64,000 bases of DNA, from the NCBI RefSeq assembly GCF_046557915.1, contig NZ_JBHEBG010000004.1:186001-250000 (forward strand), given 5' to 3'. The DNA comes from JBHEBG01 sp046557915 (GTDB lineage Bacteria; Bacteroidota; Bacteroidia; Flavobacteriales; Flavobacteriaceae). Under the pieces are notes generated by a model. The model did not search any database. It was not told where the DNA came from and was given only the letters and a program-made list of their open reading frames with translations. Each line of letters begins with the position of its first letter. The stretch's first letter is position 1. A program made the position numbers and the translations under genes. Below are positions 26,187 to 35,597 of the stretch, piece after piece.

Positions 26187-26996
26187 ATGAAAAAAATAAT
26201 TTTAATACTAGCAGTCTTTATGGTCGTTATGGCCTGTAAGACAAATCCATTTACAGGGAAGAGCACCTTAAATTTTTACCCTAATAGCCAAATATTTCCA
26301 ATGGCCTTTGCCCAGTACAATCAGTTCCTTGGAGAGAACAAGGTAGTTAAAGGTACTTCGGATGCACAGATGATCACCAAAGTAGGGCAACGTATTTCCT
26401 CAGCTTCGGAAAGATGGTTGGCTTCAAACGGATACCCTGCATATTTAAAGGATTATAAGTGGGAATATAATTTGGTAAATGATGAAACTGTCAATGCTTG
26501 GTGTATGCCGGGTGGCAAAATTGTGTTTTATACAGGAATACTTCCCATCACACAAACAGAGACCGGCGTTGCCGTAGTAATGGGGCACGAGGTTGCCCAT
26601 GCCTTGGCAGACCATGGGGCGCAACGTATGAGCGCTGGCATGTTGCAGCAACTGGGAGCCGTTGCCGGAAACGTAGCTATAAAGGACCCACAAAAAAGAA
26701 ATACCTTTAACCAAGCTTATGGATTAGGTTCTACAGTGGGTGTCATGCTCCCCTTTAGCAGAAGTCACGAGACGGAAGCCGATAGGATAGGACTTCAGAT
26801 CATGGCCATTGCGGGGTACAATCCGGATGAGGCGGCAGAACTTTGGAAAAGAATGAAGGCCAAAAGTGGCGGACAGGCACCTCCCGAGTTTATGAGTACA
26901 CACCCTTCCAACGATACCAGAATTGCAAATCTTACCCAATGGGCACCATTGGCAAAACAGGAAGCTGCAAAATTTGGGGTTACAACCTTTAAATAG
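26187..26996 (+). CDS. M48-family zinc metalloprotease lipoprotein
   Basis: 269 residues from the ATG at 26187; this start gives the signal MKKIILILAVFMVVMAC with lipobox Cys17, which the longer in-frame start would spoil. Zinc motif HEVAH in VVMGHEVAHALADHG, third ligand Glu in SRSHETEADRIGLQIMA. Close in layout to the periplasmic LoiP/YcaL-type proteases of family M48, which degrade or assist misfolded outer-membrane proteins. Presumed periplasmic face of the outer membrane. It follows the GH31 gene by 36 nt but function suggests an independent unit; a terminator comes after it. Confidence 0.92.
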   Translation: MKKIILILAVFMVVMACKTNPFTGKSTLNFYPNSQIFPMAFAQYNQFLGENKVVKGTSDAQMITKVGQRISSASERWLASNGYPAYLKDYKWEYNLVNDETVNAWCMPGGKIVFYTGILPITQTETGVAVVMGHEVAHALADHGAQRMSAGMLQQLGAVAGNVAIKDPQKRNTFNQAYGLGSTVGVMLPFSRSHETEADRIGLQIMAIAGYNPDEAAELWKRMKAKSGGQAPPEFMSTHPSNDTRIANLTQWAPLAKQEAAKFGVTTFK

Positions 26997-27027
26997 TATA
27001 AAATCCTAGGTAATAATTGTATATTAG

Positions 27028-27060
27028 AAGCTGTTCCTAAAAGAACAGCTTTTATTTTTA
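27028..27060 (+). terminator. Intrinsic terminator
   Basis: AAGCTGTTC (27028-27036) pairs with GAACAGCTT (27043-27051), 6-nt loop, then TTTATTTTTA. It ends the M48 protease transcript just ahead of the MFS gene, whose start is 3 nt downstream. Confidence 0.85.
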
Positions 27061-27063
27061 GGT

Positions 27064-28398
27064 ATGACCAAAGCACTTGCAATAAAAGGCAGTAAAAAAC
27101 TATTGAACGCTTGGGCGTTTTATGATTGGGCCAATTCGGTATATAGTCTGGTAATAGCCTCTGCCATTTTTCCTATTTTTTATGGAGCGCTCTTCCGAGT
27201 TTCCAATGTGGAAAAGGTAATGGTATTTGGCGGCGAGATTGCCAGAGCCCCTTTAATAAGTTATGTAACCTCTATAGCCTTTCTTTTTATAGCGATCATT
27301 ACACCTTTACTCTCAGGGATTGCCGATTATTTGGGGAACAAAAAAGTGTTCATGAAATTTTTCTGCTATTTGGGTGGACTTTCATGTATAGGACTATATT
27401 GGTTTTCCCTGGAACACATTTATTTTAGTCTTATCTGCTATTTTTTTGGCCTTGTGGGCTTTTGGGTAAGTTTTGCAATAAACAACTCGTATTTACCCGA
27501 TATTGCCTTTCCAGAACAGCAAGACGGTATTAGTGCCAAAGGATTTTCCCTAGGTTATATAGGGAGTGTTATTTTATTGCTCTTTAATCTGGCCATGGTA
27601 ATGCAACCAGCTTTCTTTGGTATTGAAAGTGATGCTGGTGAAGCGGCAGAAATAAAGGCAATGAAATATTCCTTTGTTTCCGTAGGTATTTGGTGGATTT
27701 TGTTCAGTCAATATACCTTTTTTCATTTGCCCCAGGGTTTTAAAAAAGAAGGTGCTCGCCATCATATTGTTCTAAATGGTTTCAAAGAGTTAAAAAAAGT
27801 ATGGCTGCAATTGGGAGGTCAAATTAAATTAAAAAGATACTTAGGGGCGTTTTTTGTTTACAGTATGGCCGTACAAACGGTTATGCTGATAGCCACTTAT
27901 TTTGGTGAAGAGGAAATACAATGGGGTTCGGATAGCGAACGTACCACTGGCCTCATTATCAGTATATTGGTAATTCAACTTGTGGCCATTTTTGGAGCTA
28001 CCATGACCGCCAGGGCTTCCAAGCGTTTTGGAAACATTAAGACGCTAATAGTAATCAATGCATTGTGGGTACTCATCTGCGTTTATGCATATTTTTTGGT
28101 TACCCCCAACGATTTCTATATTGCTGCAGGATGTGTTGGAATTGTAATGGGAGGTATCCAGGCCCTTTCAAGATCTACCTATTCCAAATATATTCCACCA
28201 ACTACGGATACCGCTTCCTTCTTTAGTTTTTATGATGTGGCAGAAAAGATAGGTATTGTACTAGGTACCTTTATGTACGGTTTTGTAGCACAATTTACGG
28301 GCAGTATGCGCAATGCCACTATTTTTCTGGGACTGTTTTTTATAATCGGAGGGTTTTTGTTGACTAGGGTCAACAAAGGGCAGAAAGTGCGAAACTAA
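27064..28398 (+). CDS. MFS transporter, UMF1/Atg22-like
   Basis: 444 residues with about 12 hydrophobic helices. The N-terminal NAWAFYDWANSVYSLVIASAIFP is the hallmark of the UMF1 family related to yeast vacuolar Atg22, and GGIQALSRSTYSKYIP is the conserved motif of the second half. Bacterial members are uncharacterised; the yeast protein exports amino acids from the vacuole. The substrate is therefore unknown. Start codon lies directly behind the terminator of the previous gene, so its promoter must overlap that terminator or the M48 coding end. Confidence 0.85.
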   Translation: MTKALAIKGSKKLLNAWAFYDWANSVYSLVIASAIFPIFYGALFRVSNVEKVMVFGGEIARAPLISYVTSIAFLFIAIITPLLSGIADYLGNKKVFMKFFCYLGGLSCIGLYWFSLEHIYFSLICYFFGLVGFWVSFAINNSYLPDIAFPEQQDGISAKGFSLGYIGSVILLLFNLAMVMQPAFFGIESDAGEAAEIKAMKYSFVSVGIWWILFSQYTFFHLPQGFKKEGARHHIVLNGFKELKKVWLQLGGQIKLKRYLGAFFVYSMAVQTVMLIATYFGEEEIQWGSDSERTTGLIISILVIQLVAIFGATMTARASKRFGNIKTLIVINALWVLICVYAYFLVTPNDFYIAAGCVGIVMGGIQALSRSTYSKYIPPTTDTASFFSFYDVAEKIGIVLGTFMYGFVAQFTGSMRNATIFLGLFFIIGGFLLTRVNKGQKVRN

Positions 28399-28399
28399 A

Positions 28400-28423
28400 A
28401 AAGCCCCAATTTCTTGGAGCTTT
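28400..28423. terminator. Bidirectional terminator between convergent genes
   Basis: AAAGCCCCAA (28400-28409) and TTGGAGCTTT (28414-28423) pair with one mismatch around TTTC; A-rich on the left and T-rich on the right, so usable from both strands. It sits between the MFS stop and the stop of the SGSGD-repeat gene. Confidence 0.65.
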
Positions 28424-28450
28424 CTATTAATTCTTAATTTTATCGGTAAG

Positions 28451-29182
28451 CTATCCTTTGGAAATATCACCAGACCCGGAGGTTTTGCTGTCTACTTTTT
28501 TCGGATTTCCCCTATAACTAATATCTCCAGAACCAGAAACTCTGGCTTTTAGGGATTGATTTGCGGTAACCCTAATGTCAGCAGAACCCGATACCTGGGC
28601 ATTAACAAACTCGGATTCTAGGTCATAAGCCTTAATATCGCCCGATCCTGACACCTGTACGTCAAAATCGTTGGTCTTGCCCATAAGATTGATATCCCCT
28701 GAGCCCGACATACTTGCGGAAACTGATTTGGCCGCTATTTCCAGACTTATATCCCCGGAACCAGATATGTTGGTATGAAAATTATCGGCCTTAAGTACAG
28801 TTTTACCAACAATGTCCCCCGACCCCGATAAGGTAACCGAATTTACCGTCTCTACAGGTACGGTAATCACAATGGCTTTGTCCTTGTTCCATGAAGAAGG
28901 TCTTAGGTTAACTCCTTTTTCTACTTTTACCACCAGTTTGCCATTTTTTACTTCGGTTTTTATGTACTCCAAGAGGTTTTCTTCACCTGTCAGGGTTATT
29001 TCACCTTCGTTACCGGCTATCAGATCAACGTCGAACCAGCCCGATACGGCAACGGCATCGTAATCGCCCGTGGACCTTTCTATGGTCACCACATTTCCAT
29101 TTCCTTTTACTCTTTTCCCCCATTGTGCGTTACATGGGATGGCAAGCAGAATAATAAAACTAAGTGTAACTAATTTTTTCAT
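28451..29182 (-). CDS. Exported DUF2807 (GIN-type) beta-solenoid repeat protein
   Basis: 243 residues with a Sec signal (MKKLVTLSFIILLAIPCNAQ). The mature protein is built of repeats of about 18-22 residues carrying S-G-S-G-D-I (LSGSGDIVGK, ISGSGDISLE, MSGSGDINLM, VSGSGDIKAY, VSGSADIRVT, VSGSGDISYR, TSGSGDISKG), about seven copies, which should wind into a right-handed beta-solenoid. This is the head-GIN/DUF2807 family, putative auto-transported or surface adhesin of unknown function. Last gene of the sigma-factor operon, 21 bp behind the DYG-repeat gene. Confidence 0.85.
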   Translation of the reverse strand: MKKLVTLSFIILLAIPCNAQWGKRVKGNGNVVTIERSTGDYDAVAVSGWFDVDLIAGNEGEITLTGEENLLEYIKTEVKNGKLVVKVEKGVNLRPSSWNKDKAIVITVPVETVNSVTLSGSGDIVGKTVLKADNFHTNISGSGDISLEIAAKSVSASMSGSGDINLMGKTNDFDVQVSGSGDIKAYDLESEFVNAQVSGSADIRVTANQSLKARVSGSGDISYRGNPKKVDSKTSGSGDISKG

Positions 29183-29203
29183 GATTGTTTTCGTTTGATG
29201 ATT

Positions 29204-30298
29204 TTAATTTTTGTAAAATGATACTCCTCCGTAATCACAGGTAATAGAAACGGTGTTTCCACTATTTTCCTTTCCGTAATAGCCCTTATAATAACGTTCG
29301 TGAGATTTTTCTTTGCTAATGTTGATTTCAAAATCACCTTTACCATCTACCCCTGCATAGTCGGTGGTGATCTCAAAGTTAAAATAATATTGGGCGTTGT
29401 AACCTATTTTTATCCCGGTATAATCGGTACGTAAATCTATATCTCCGGCATCTTCTGCCATTTCTCCAATCTTTATGGAACCGTAATCCGCACTAATGTC
29501 AACATTTCCATGGATGGTTCCCAATCTAACATTAATATAGTCTCCGTTGCCCTCTATATTATTGGCTTCCCCGATTTCCAAATTTCCATAATCGCTAGAA
29601 TACTGTAGATTTTCCATTTTCTCAACGGTGGCATCGGTATAATCTGCACTAATGACCAGATCGCCAGCCTTTTCTATGGTAAACCCAGAGTAATCCGCTG
29701 ATATTTTACCACTGTTAATGTACCCTATGTTAGATTTTGAGGTATAATCAAAGCTAAGCTGATTATTTCTTCCTCGTAACTCCCCAATTTCCAATCTTCC
29801 GTAATCGCAACTTATTTTGGCATGGCCATCAATCCTATCCAGATAAATGTTACCATAGTCATTGCTAAGGTGTACGCTGTTCTTAACGGGTACCTTAACG
29901 GTATAATTTATCTGCATGTTAACATTGTTGTTACGGCCCCAGTTCCAACCCCAGCTGCTTTTGCTCCTGTTAAAAATGGTGCGGGCAGATACCATGCTAC
30001 TGTTGGCCTCGAAGTCTACCGTAATCTGATCTAACTTTCGCTGTACCTTTTCCTCGTTGTTACCGTTGGTCTTAATATGTACTTCTATAACCACCCTATT
30101 TTCATTCCAAGACGTAACATTAAGGTTTCCGTAGCTATTGCTTAGTTTTAAGAGGGCATCTGCATTTACGGTATACTCTTTCTTAATGGTCTTCTCTTTG
30201 GTATGCCGCCCTTTTAGTTTCCCGTCATTGGCCAGAACCACCGCAGGAAAGATCAGGAGCATCGTTGTTATATATTTAAATAGTAATATTTTCATCAT
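29204..30298 (-). CDS. Exported DUF4097-like beta-solenoid repeat protein
   Basis: 364 residues with a signal peptide (about 1-23). From about residue 130 it consists of about eleven repeats of 18-25 residues, each with an aromatic Asp-Tyr-Gly/Thr/Ser core: SNDYGNIYLDR, SCDYGRLEIGEL, SFDYTSKSNIGYI, SADYSGFTIEKA, SADYTDATVEKM, SSDYGNLEIGEA, NGDYINVRLG, SADYGSIKIGEM, RTDYTGIKIGYN, TTDYAGVDGKG, TCDYGGVSFYKN. The pattern predicts a long beta-solenoid. Function unknown; family members often sit behind sigma and anti-sigma genes. Its start overlaps the upstream gene by 23 nt. Confidence 0.82.
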   Translation of the reverse strand: MMKILLFKYITTMLLIFPAVVLANDGKLKGRHTKEKTIKKEYTVNADALLKLSNSYGNLNVTSWNENRVVIEVHIKTNGNNEEKVQRKLDQITVDFEANSSMVSARTIFNRSKSSWGWNWGRNNNVNMQINYTVKVPVKNSVHLSNDYGNIYLDRIDGHAKISCDYGRLEIGELRGRNNQLSFDYTSKSNIGYINSGKISADYSGFTIEKAGDLVISADYTDATVEKMENLQYSSDYGNLEIGEANNIEGNGDYINVRLGTIHGNVDISADYGSIKIGEMAEDAGDIDLRTDYTGIKIGYNAQYYFNFEITTDYAGVDGKGDFEINISKEKSHERYYKGYYGKENSGNTVSITCDYGGVSFYKN

Positions 30299-30836
30299 TA
30301 TAGTTTTTTAAAGTTTTAATTTGATCAACTTGGTTAAGAACATCTTGCAAAAGATCTATTCTGGTCTGGAAATTGGTAATCATTGCACTTAAAATCAGTT
30401 TACTATTTCCACCATTAAGTAAGTCTTGTTCCAATCTTGTGTAATTGGTTTCGAGTTTTTTGAGCTGTACCATAGTGTCCTCAATTATTTTTTTTGTTTC
30501 GGGGGTACTTTCGCTCTCCAGTAGCTTTACCTGCTCTTCTATAAGGCTGGCAAAGTAATACTGCGTTTGCGATACCTCCGGCGAAATTTCCGCAACTTGT
30601 TCATCCTTTGTGGGTTCCAAATTGTAGATTCCAATACCTACACTAAAAAGTATGGCTATGGAGGCTGCAATGGAAAGGGGTTTCCACCAAGAATTTCTTT
30701 TTTTGATGGTACTTGCCATGTCCTTGGAGTCTTCCAGCTTTGTTAGAAACCTATGCTGGTGCCCTGCTGCTGGTTCTTCCAGATCAAACGAACCTTGTAA
30801 GTCGTTAAATAGATCTTCTAATTTTCCTTTTTTCAT
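30276..30836 (-). CDS. Probable anti-sigma factor, single-pass membrane protein
   Basis: 186 residues: a soluble N-terminus of about 50 residues (KLEDLFNDLQGSFDLEEPAAGHQHRFLTKL), one transmembrane helix at about 52-70 (WKPLSIAASIAILFSVGIGI), and a periplasmic part of about 115 residues with heptad-like helices. This is the layout of an anti-sigma factor, though no zinc or ASD motif is present. Its start overlaps the sigma gene stop by 4 nt, strong evidence for a sigma/anti-sigma pair. The periplasmic part could sense envelope state. Confidence 0.72.
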   Translation of the reverse strand: MKKGKLEDLFNDLQGSFDLEEPAAGHQHRFLTKLEDSKDMASTIKKRNSWWKPLSIAASIAILFSVGIGIYNLEPTKDEQVAEISPEVSQTQYYFASLIEEQVKLLESESTPETKKIIEDTMVQLKKLETNYTRLEQDLLNGGNSKLILSAMITNFQTRIDLLQDVLNQVDQIKTLKNYNDENITI

Positions 30837-31390
30837 GAATAAGTATTTATCATTTTTTTTCTCAAACTCTCCTTTGCCCGTGAAATTGTAGTCCTACAAT
30901 TCGCATAACTCATATTCATAATGGCTCCTATTTCTTCGTAATCATAGCCTTCTATCAAATGTAAGGTCAAAGAAACTCTGTAATTGTCCTTTAATTGTTT
31001 CATGGTCTCCAGCACCTTTTGAGCCTTTAGTTCTGTAAACACATGATCCGAAGCAACCCCATCGTTATCTTCGACCTTGTACATTATATCATCCAGGGGT
31101 GTTTCATTTTTTTTCTGCAACTTCCTGTAATGATAAATACTGTTATTGATAACAATACGTTTCAACCATGACCCGAAGGTAACCTCTCCCTTAAATGTAT
31201 GCAGCTTCGTAAACGCGTTCAAGAACGATTCTTGCATAATATCCTCGGCTTCGGCACTGTCCTTTACAATCCGTAAAGCTGTGTTGTACATAGCTTTATA
31301 ATAGCGGTTGTATATTTCCAATTGTGCACTTTGTTTTCCTTCCAAACACAATTGCAAAAGCGTGTCAGTATGTTCAATTTTTTGGCTCAA
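30833..31390 (-). CDS. ECF-type RNA polymerase sigma factor
   Basis: 185 residues. Region 2 with ARG-like core DSAEAEDIMQESFLNAFTKL and FGSWLKRIVINNSIYHYRK (about 45-90); region 4 with SLTLHLIEGYDYEEIGAIM and a helix-turn-helix MSYANCRTTISRAKESLRKK (about 135-180). The start codon is read as TTG at 31390; no ATG gives a better N-terminus. First gene of a four-gene operon that ends in two exported solenoid proteins, which are the obvious first candidates for its regulon since the operon is probably autoregulated. Confidence 0.92.
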   Translation of the reverse strand: MSQKIEHTDTLLQLCLEGKQSAQLEIYNRYYKAMYNTALRIVKDSAEAEDIMQESFLNAFTKLHTFKGEVTFGSWLKRIVINNSIYHYRKLQKKNETPLDDIMYKVEDNDGVASDHVFTELKAQKVLETMKQLKDNYRVSLTLHLIEGYDYEEIGAIMNMSYANCRTTISRAKESLRKKMINTYS

Positions 31391-31606
31391 AAAGTAATTG
31401 GTTTGTCTTAGAGATAGCTTATTTAAGCAAATGTTACAGTTTTTTTAGGAATTTTTCCATTTGTTGGCACAAGAATTGACCAAATACTATAAAAAAAGCA
31501 ACTGCATTTGGTAAAACACCATACACACAGGGCTTTGATGCAAAATATAAATTTATAAAAGGTGAAGATTTCTGTTGTTTAATGACAGAATGACCGAAAT
31601 AAGACT
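31391..31606. other. Divergent intergenic region, sigma operon and lon
   Basis: 216 bp that should hold the promoter of the sigma-factor operon (leftwards) and of lon (rightwards). No exact TAnnTTTG was found at a useful position on either side; the sigma operon may use its own ECF sequence. No gene or RNA seen. Confidence 0.4.
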
Positions 31607-34057
31607 ATGGGAGATTCTAAATTTTCAAATTTTGACAATATGTCCTTACAGGGAATTGATGAGGATTCGGAGTTAATTCCGTTAATGACCCCGGAGGACG
31701 AGGAAGAAATGAATCGGGAAAACTTGCCCGAAACCATTCCGATATTGCCATTGAGGAATACGGTATTGTTTCCTGGGGTAGTAATTCCGATTACCGCCGG
31801 GCGAGACAAATCCATAAAATTAATAAAGGACGCCAATAATGGCTCTAAGGTAATAGGGGTGGTCTCCCAAAAAGACGAAGAGACTGAAAACCCTGGGATA
31901 AAGGATATCAATACGTTGGGTACCGTTGCAAGAATATTGAGGGTGCTTCAAATGCCAGATGGCAACACTACCGTTATTATCCAAGGGAAAAAACGTTTCG
32001 AAATTGCAGAGGTCCTTACCCAAAAACCTTATATGACAGCTACCATCCGAGAAACGGGGGAAGATAGGCCAGATAAGGAAGATAAGGAGTTTTTGGCCAT
32101 AATAGATTCTATTAAGGAGTTGGCATTGCAAATTATTAAAGACAATCCCAACATCCCCAGCGAGGCTAGCTTTGCCATTAAAAATATACAGAGCAACTCT
32201 TTCTTAATAAACTTTGTGTCTTCTAACCTTAATTTGGATGTAAAGGAGAAACAAGAACTCCTAGAAATTGGTGATTTACAACAAAGAGCCTTGGCCACAC
32301 TTAAATACATGAATGTTGAGCTCCAAAAACTGGAATTGAAAAACGATATTCAGTCCAAGGTAAGGAGCGATATGGACCAACAGCAACGCGAGTATTTCCT
32401 GCATCAACAAATGAAAACGATCCAAGAAGAGTTGGGCGGGGTATCGTACGACGAAGAATTGGACGATATGCGTGTAAAGGCGAAAAAGAAAAAATGGAAC
32501 AAAAACGTTGCTGAGCATTTCAATAAGGAATTGGCCAAAATGCAACGGATGAACCCCCAAGTAGCGGAATATTCCATTCAAAGGAACTATTTGGACCTGT
32601 TTTTGGACCTTCCATGGAACGAATTTTCCAAGGACAAATTTGATCTAAAAAGAGCGCAAAAAATATTGGATAGGGATCATTATGGACTGGAAGATGTAAA
32701 GCGAAGAATTGTGGAATATTTGGCAGTACTTAAGCTTAGAAATGATATGAAATCTCCCATTCTATGTTTATATGGCCCTCCTGGTGTGGGTAAAACATCT
32801 TTAGGGAAATCCGTGGCAGAGGCCTTAGGGAGGCAATATGTGCGTATGTCCCTAGGCGGATTACGCGATGAGGCCGAGATAAGGGGCCACCGAAAAACAT
32901 ATATTGGAGCCATGCCAGGAAGAATAGTACAAAGTATTAAAAAAGCCGGTAAATCCAATCCCGTCTTTATTTTGGACGAAATAGATAAACTTTCCAATAG
33001 CCATCAAGGAGATCCGTCATCGGCCATGTTGGAGGTACTGGATCCGGAACAAAATTCGGAGTTTCATGATAATTTTTTGGAAATGGGCTACGACCTGTCC
33101 AAAGTAATGTTCATTGCAACAGCAAACAACCTTTCTACCATTCAGCCGGCACTTTTGGATAGAATGGAGATTATTCATGTAACGGGTTATACCATTGAGG
33201 AAAAAGTAGAGATTGCCAAAAGACATTTGCTTCCAAAACAATTAAAGGAGCATGGAATGTCTTCTACGGACCTTAAAATTGGAAAACCTCAATTTGAGAA
33301 AATTGTGGAAGGGTATACCAGGGAGTCCGGGGTGAGATCACTAGAAAAACAGGTTGCAAAAATGGTACGTAATGCAGCGAAGTCCATCGCCATTGAGGAA
33401 TCCTATAATGTAAAAGTTACCAACGAAGATGTAGAAAAAGTATTGGGTCCTGCACGCTTGGAAAGGGATAAATACGAGAATAACGATGTGGCAGGTGTAG
33501 TAACCGGACTGGCCTGGACCAGGGTTGGTGGGGATATTCTGTTCATAGAATCCATCCTGTCCAAAGGAAAAGGCACTTTGAGTATTACCGGAAATTTGGG
33601 CAAGGTTATGAAGGAATCCGCTACCATTGCCATGGAATACATAAAATCTAACGCGGATACCTTTGGCTTAAACCCAGAAGTTTTTGAAACCTACAACGTA
33701 CATATACATGTGCCCGAAGGCGCCACCCCCAAAGACGGACCAAGTGCCGGTATAACTATGCTTACCTCTCTTGTTTCCTTATTTACACAAAGAAAGGTGA
33801 AAAAGAGTTTAGCCATGACCGGTGAGATTACCCTTAGAGGTAAAGTGTTACCCGTTGGCGGAATAAAGGAAAAGATTTTGGCCGCTAAACGGGCCAGAAT
33901 CAAAGAGATAATTCTTAGCGAAGAAAACAGAAAGGATATCCTTGAAATTAAAGAAGCCTATCTTAAAGGGTTAACCTTTCATTATGTGAGTGATATGAGC
34001 GAGGTCATTGATATAGCCGTTACGGCTCAGAAGGTGAAAAATGCAAAAAAGCTTTAA
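31607..34057 (+). CDS. lon: ATP-dependent protease Lon
   Basis: 816 residues, typical. N-terminal substrate-binding LON domain about 40-245, coiled-coil linker to about 340, AAA+ module with Walker [14 protein letters not shown] and Walker [11 protein letters not shown], and C-terminal protease domain with catalytic Ser713 in [10 protein letters not shown] and Lys756 in the GGIKEKI segment. It degrades misfolded and short-lived regulatory proteins in the cytoplasm. It carries an acidic extension of about 40 residues before the LON domain. Stands alone on its strand; cmk follows after 109 bp. Confidence 0.97.
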   Translation: MGDSKFSNFDNMSLQGIDEDSELIPLMTPEDEEEMNRENLPETIPILPLRNTVLFPGVVIPITAGRDKSIKLIKDANNGSKVIGVVSQKDEETENPGIKDINTLGTVARILRVLQMPDGNTTVIIQGKKRFEIAEVLTQKPYMTATIRETGEDRPDKEDKEFLAIIDSIKELALQIIKDNPNIPSEASFAIKNIQSNSFLINFVSSNLNLDVKEKQELLEIGDLQQRALATLKYMNVELQKLELKNDIQSKVRSDMDQQQREYFLHQQMKTIQEELGGVSYDEELDDMRVKAKKKKWNKNVAEHFNKELAKMQRMNPQVAEYSIQRNYLDLFLDLPWNEFSKDKFDLKRAQKILDRDHYGLEDVKRRIVEYLAVLKLRNDMKSPILCLYGPPGVGKTSLGKSVAEALGRQYVRMSLGGLRDEAEIRGHRKTYIGAMPGRIVQSIKKAGKSNPVFILDEIDKLSNSHQGDPSSAMLEVLDPEQNSEFHDNFLEMGYDLSKVMFIATANNLSTIQPALLDRMEIIHVTGYTIEEKVEIAKRHLLPKQLKEHGMSSTDLKIGKPQFEKIVEGYTRESGVRSLEKQVAKMVRNAAKSIAIEESYNVKVTNEDVEKVLGPARLERDKYENNDVAGVVTGLAWTRVGGDILFIESILSKGKGTLSITGNLGKVMKESATIAMEYIKSNADTFGLNPEVFETYNVHIHVPEGATPKDGPSAGITMLTSLVSLFTQRKVKKSLAMTGEITLRGKVLPVGGIKEKILAAKRARIKEIILSEENRKDILEIKEAYLKGLTFHYVSDMSEVIDIAVTAQKVKNAKKL

Positions 34058-34166
34058 TCGGTATTGCCTAAGATTAAACCCTTCACCTTTTGGATGTATA
34101 GATTGATACAAATGCACAATCCTCAACTTGTTTTTTTATGCTAGGGATTCTAGTTATTTTTAAACG

Positions 34167-34871
34167 ATGATGCAAGAAATCACAATTGCCATAGATGGAT
34201 ATTCCTCCACGGGGAAGAGCACAATTGCCAAGCAACTGGCAAAAGCCTTGGGATATATTTACGTAGATACCGGGGCCATGTACAGGGCAGTGACCCTTTT
34301 TGCAATGCGAAACAATTTTATAGGCCCCAAGGTGGAAAATGATGAAGATTTGGTGCAATCATTGGCCAAGGTACAATTGGAATTTGTGTATAACGACGAG
34401 CTTGGTTATGCTGAAATGCACCTTAACGGAAAAAATGTAGAAAAAGAAATACGCACGCTAGAGGTATCAAAATATGTGAGCAAAGTTGCCGCCATTGAAG
34501 CCGTTAGGCAAAAACTGGTAGCTATGCAACAGACTATAGGCAAAGGAGCCGGCATTGTGATGGACGGAAGGGATATTGGTACCGTAGTGTTTCCCAAGGC
34601 GGAATTGAAGATTTTTATGACAGCTTCCCCAGAGGCACGTGCAACTAGGCGTTATAAAGAACTTTTGGAAAAGGGAGAAAAAGTCACCTACAAAGAGGTA
34701 CTTAAAAATGTTCAAGATAGGGATTACATAGATTCTCATAGAGAATTTTCCCCGTTGATGAAGGCCGAAGATGCTATAGAGTTCGATAATAGCGATATGG
34801 GCCTAAAAGAACAATTCGAAAGAATTTATGGCTATGCGCTTCGAGTAATAGAAAAGCCAAAGAAGAACTAA
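34167..34871 (+). CDS. cmk: Cytidylate kinase
   Basis: 234 residues. P-loop GYSSTGKSTIAKQLAKAL, then YVDTGAMYRAVTLFAM; the CMP-binding MDGRDIGTVVFPKAELK and lid segment RRYKELLEKGE are intact, as is RDYIDSHREFSPLMKAEDA. It phosphorylates CMP and dCMP using ATP. Two adjacent ATG codons (34167 and 34170) are possible starts. It ends 90 bp before the convergent BON-LysM gene, with a long imperfect hairpin between. Confidence 0.95.
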   Translation: MMQEITIAIDGYSSTGKSTIAKQLAKALGYIYVDTGAMYRAVTLFAMRNNFIGPKVENDEDLVQSLAKVQLEFVYNDELGYAEMHLNGKNVEKEIRTLEVSKYVSKVAAIEAVRQKLVAMQQTIGKGAGIVMDGRDIGTVVFPKAELKIFMTASPEARATRRYKELLEKGEKVTYKEVLKNVQDRDYIDSHREFSPLMKAEDAIEFDNSDMGLKEQFERIYGYALRVIEKPKKN

Positions 34872-34879
34872 TTTTACTA

Positions 34880-34952
34880 ACTGTCTCATTGTGCGCAGTG
34901 AGGAAATTTAGCGTACTTAACACTAAAAAACACTCCGCACAATGAGTACAGT
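34880..34952. repeat. Long imperfect inverted repeat between convergent genes
   Basis: The core arms CTCATTGTGCG (34885-34895) and CGCACAATGAG (34936-34946) pair perfectly; on the outside ACTGT pairs with ACAGT after a one-base bulge, and on the inside CAGTG faces CACTC. Arms of about 21 nt enclose about 30 nt. No T tract, so it is not a standard terminator. Confidence 0.6.
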
Positions 34953-34960
34953 AGATAAAC

Positions 34961-35341
34961 CTATGGATTAGGGATTACCAAAACCTGATCCGGATGAATA
35001 ACATCGGGATTGCTCAGTATATTGGTGTTGGCACTAAAAATCTGCTTGTATTTCATCATATCGCCATAGTAATGCTTGGCTATTTTGCTCAGTGATTCGC
35101 CACTTTTAACAACATGTCTATGATATACAGAGTCATCGGCAACGGATATGTTGGCTTTTATGTCCGAAGCATTTTCCCCGCCAAGTTCTTTAATCTTATC
35201 CCACAAAAGGTCTTTTTCATAAGGGGTGTTGGCCACACCTTTTATCTTTAGAACGCCACCTTCTTCTGTTATGCTGCCATCCTTTATTCCCAATTGCTCG
35301 CCAAGACTTAAAACACCTTGATACTTTGCTTTAACACTCAT
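34961..35341 (-). CDS. kbp: BON-LysM protein, potassium-binding protein Kbp-like
   Basis: 126 residues without signal peptide: a BON-like domain about 10-65 (GVLKIKGVANTPYEKDLLWDKI) and a LysM domain about 75-124 (HVVKSGESLSKIAKHYYGD ... PDQVLVIP). The order BON-LysM and cytoplasmic location match E. coli Kbp (YgaU, 149 residues), a K+ sensor; this copy is somewhat shorter. Whether it binds K+ or peptidoglycan here is not shown by the sequence. Confidence 0.8.
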   Translation of the reverse strand: MSVKAKYQGVLSLGEQLGIKDGSITEEGGVLKIKGVANTPYEKDLLWDKIKELGGENASDIKANISVADDSVYHRHVVKSGESLSKIAKHYYGDMMKYKQIFSANTNILSNPDVIHPDQVLVIPNP

Positions 35342-35597
35342 AAATGTATTTTTTAATGGTTAATATTTATTGGGTGGAATATACAAATTATCCGAGAATT
35401 TAGGCCCGCAATCCCCAAAATTGTACCAGCATACCCAACCTTCTCATACATACCGTTTGTAAAACCATTTTTTAATTGTATTTTTGCACTCCTTTTTAAC
35501 AAAAATCAAGAGGAAAAGGGATGAAAAACTAAATAACAACTTTCGCAGTAATTGTTTAACTCTTGTAGCACTGCGGAATACAAATTTAAATCAGCAA
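35342..35597. other. rpsA leader and promoter region
   Basis: 256 bp between kbp and rpsA starts. It holds the rpsA promoter (35456-35486) and an untranslated leader of about 105 nt. Reading frame 1 of the leader is open into rpsA from 35484, but the promoter position and the conserved start at 35598 argue against translation there. No clear leader hairpin was found by eye. Confidence 0.5.
35456..35486 (+). promoter_or_regulatory. Consensus Bacteroidota promoter of rpsA
   Basis: -33 box TTTG (35456-35459), 19-nt spacer, -7 box TATTTTTG (35479-35486): exact matches to both elements. Transcription should start near 35492, leaving a leader of about 105 nt before the ATG at 35598. Confidence 0.8.

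Noticed and set aside
28451..30298. Repeated DNA words in the two solenoid genes as a CRISPR or DNA repeat array
   Set aside because: The periodicity is in frame and explained by protein repeats; the DNA units vary and have no constant spacer size.
35484..35597. In-frame extension of rpsA to 35484
   Set aside because: It overlaps the consensus promoter; the ATG at 35598 gives the usual S1 N-terminus.
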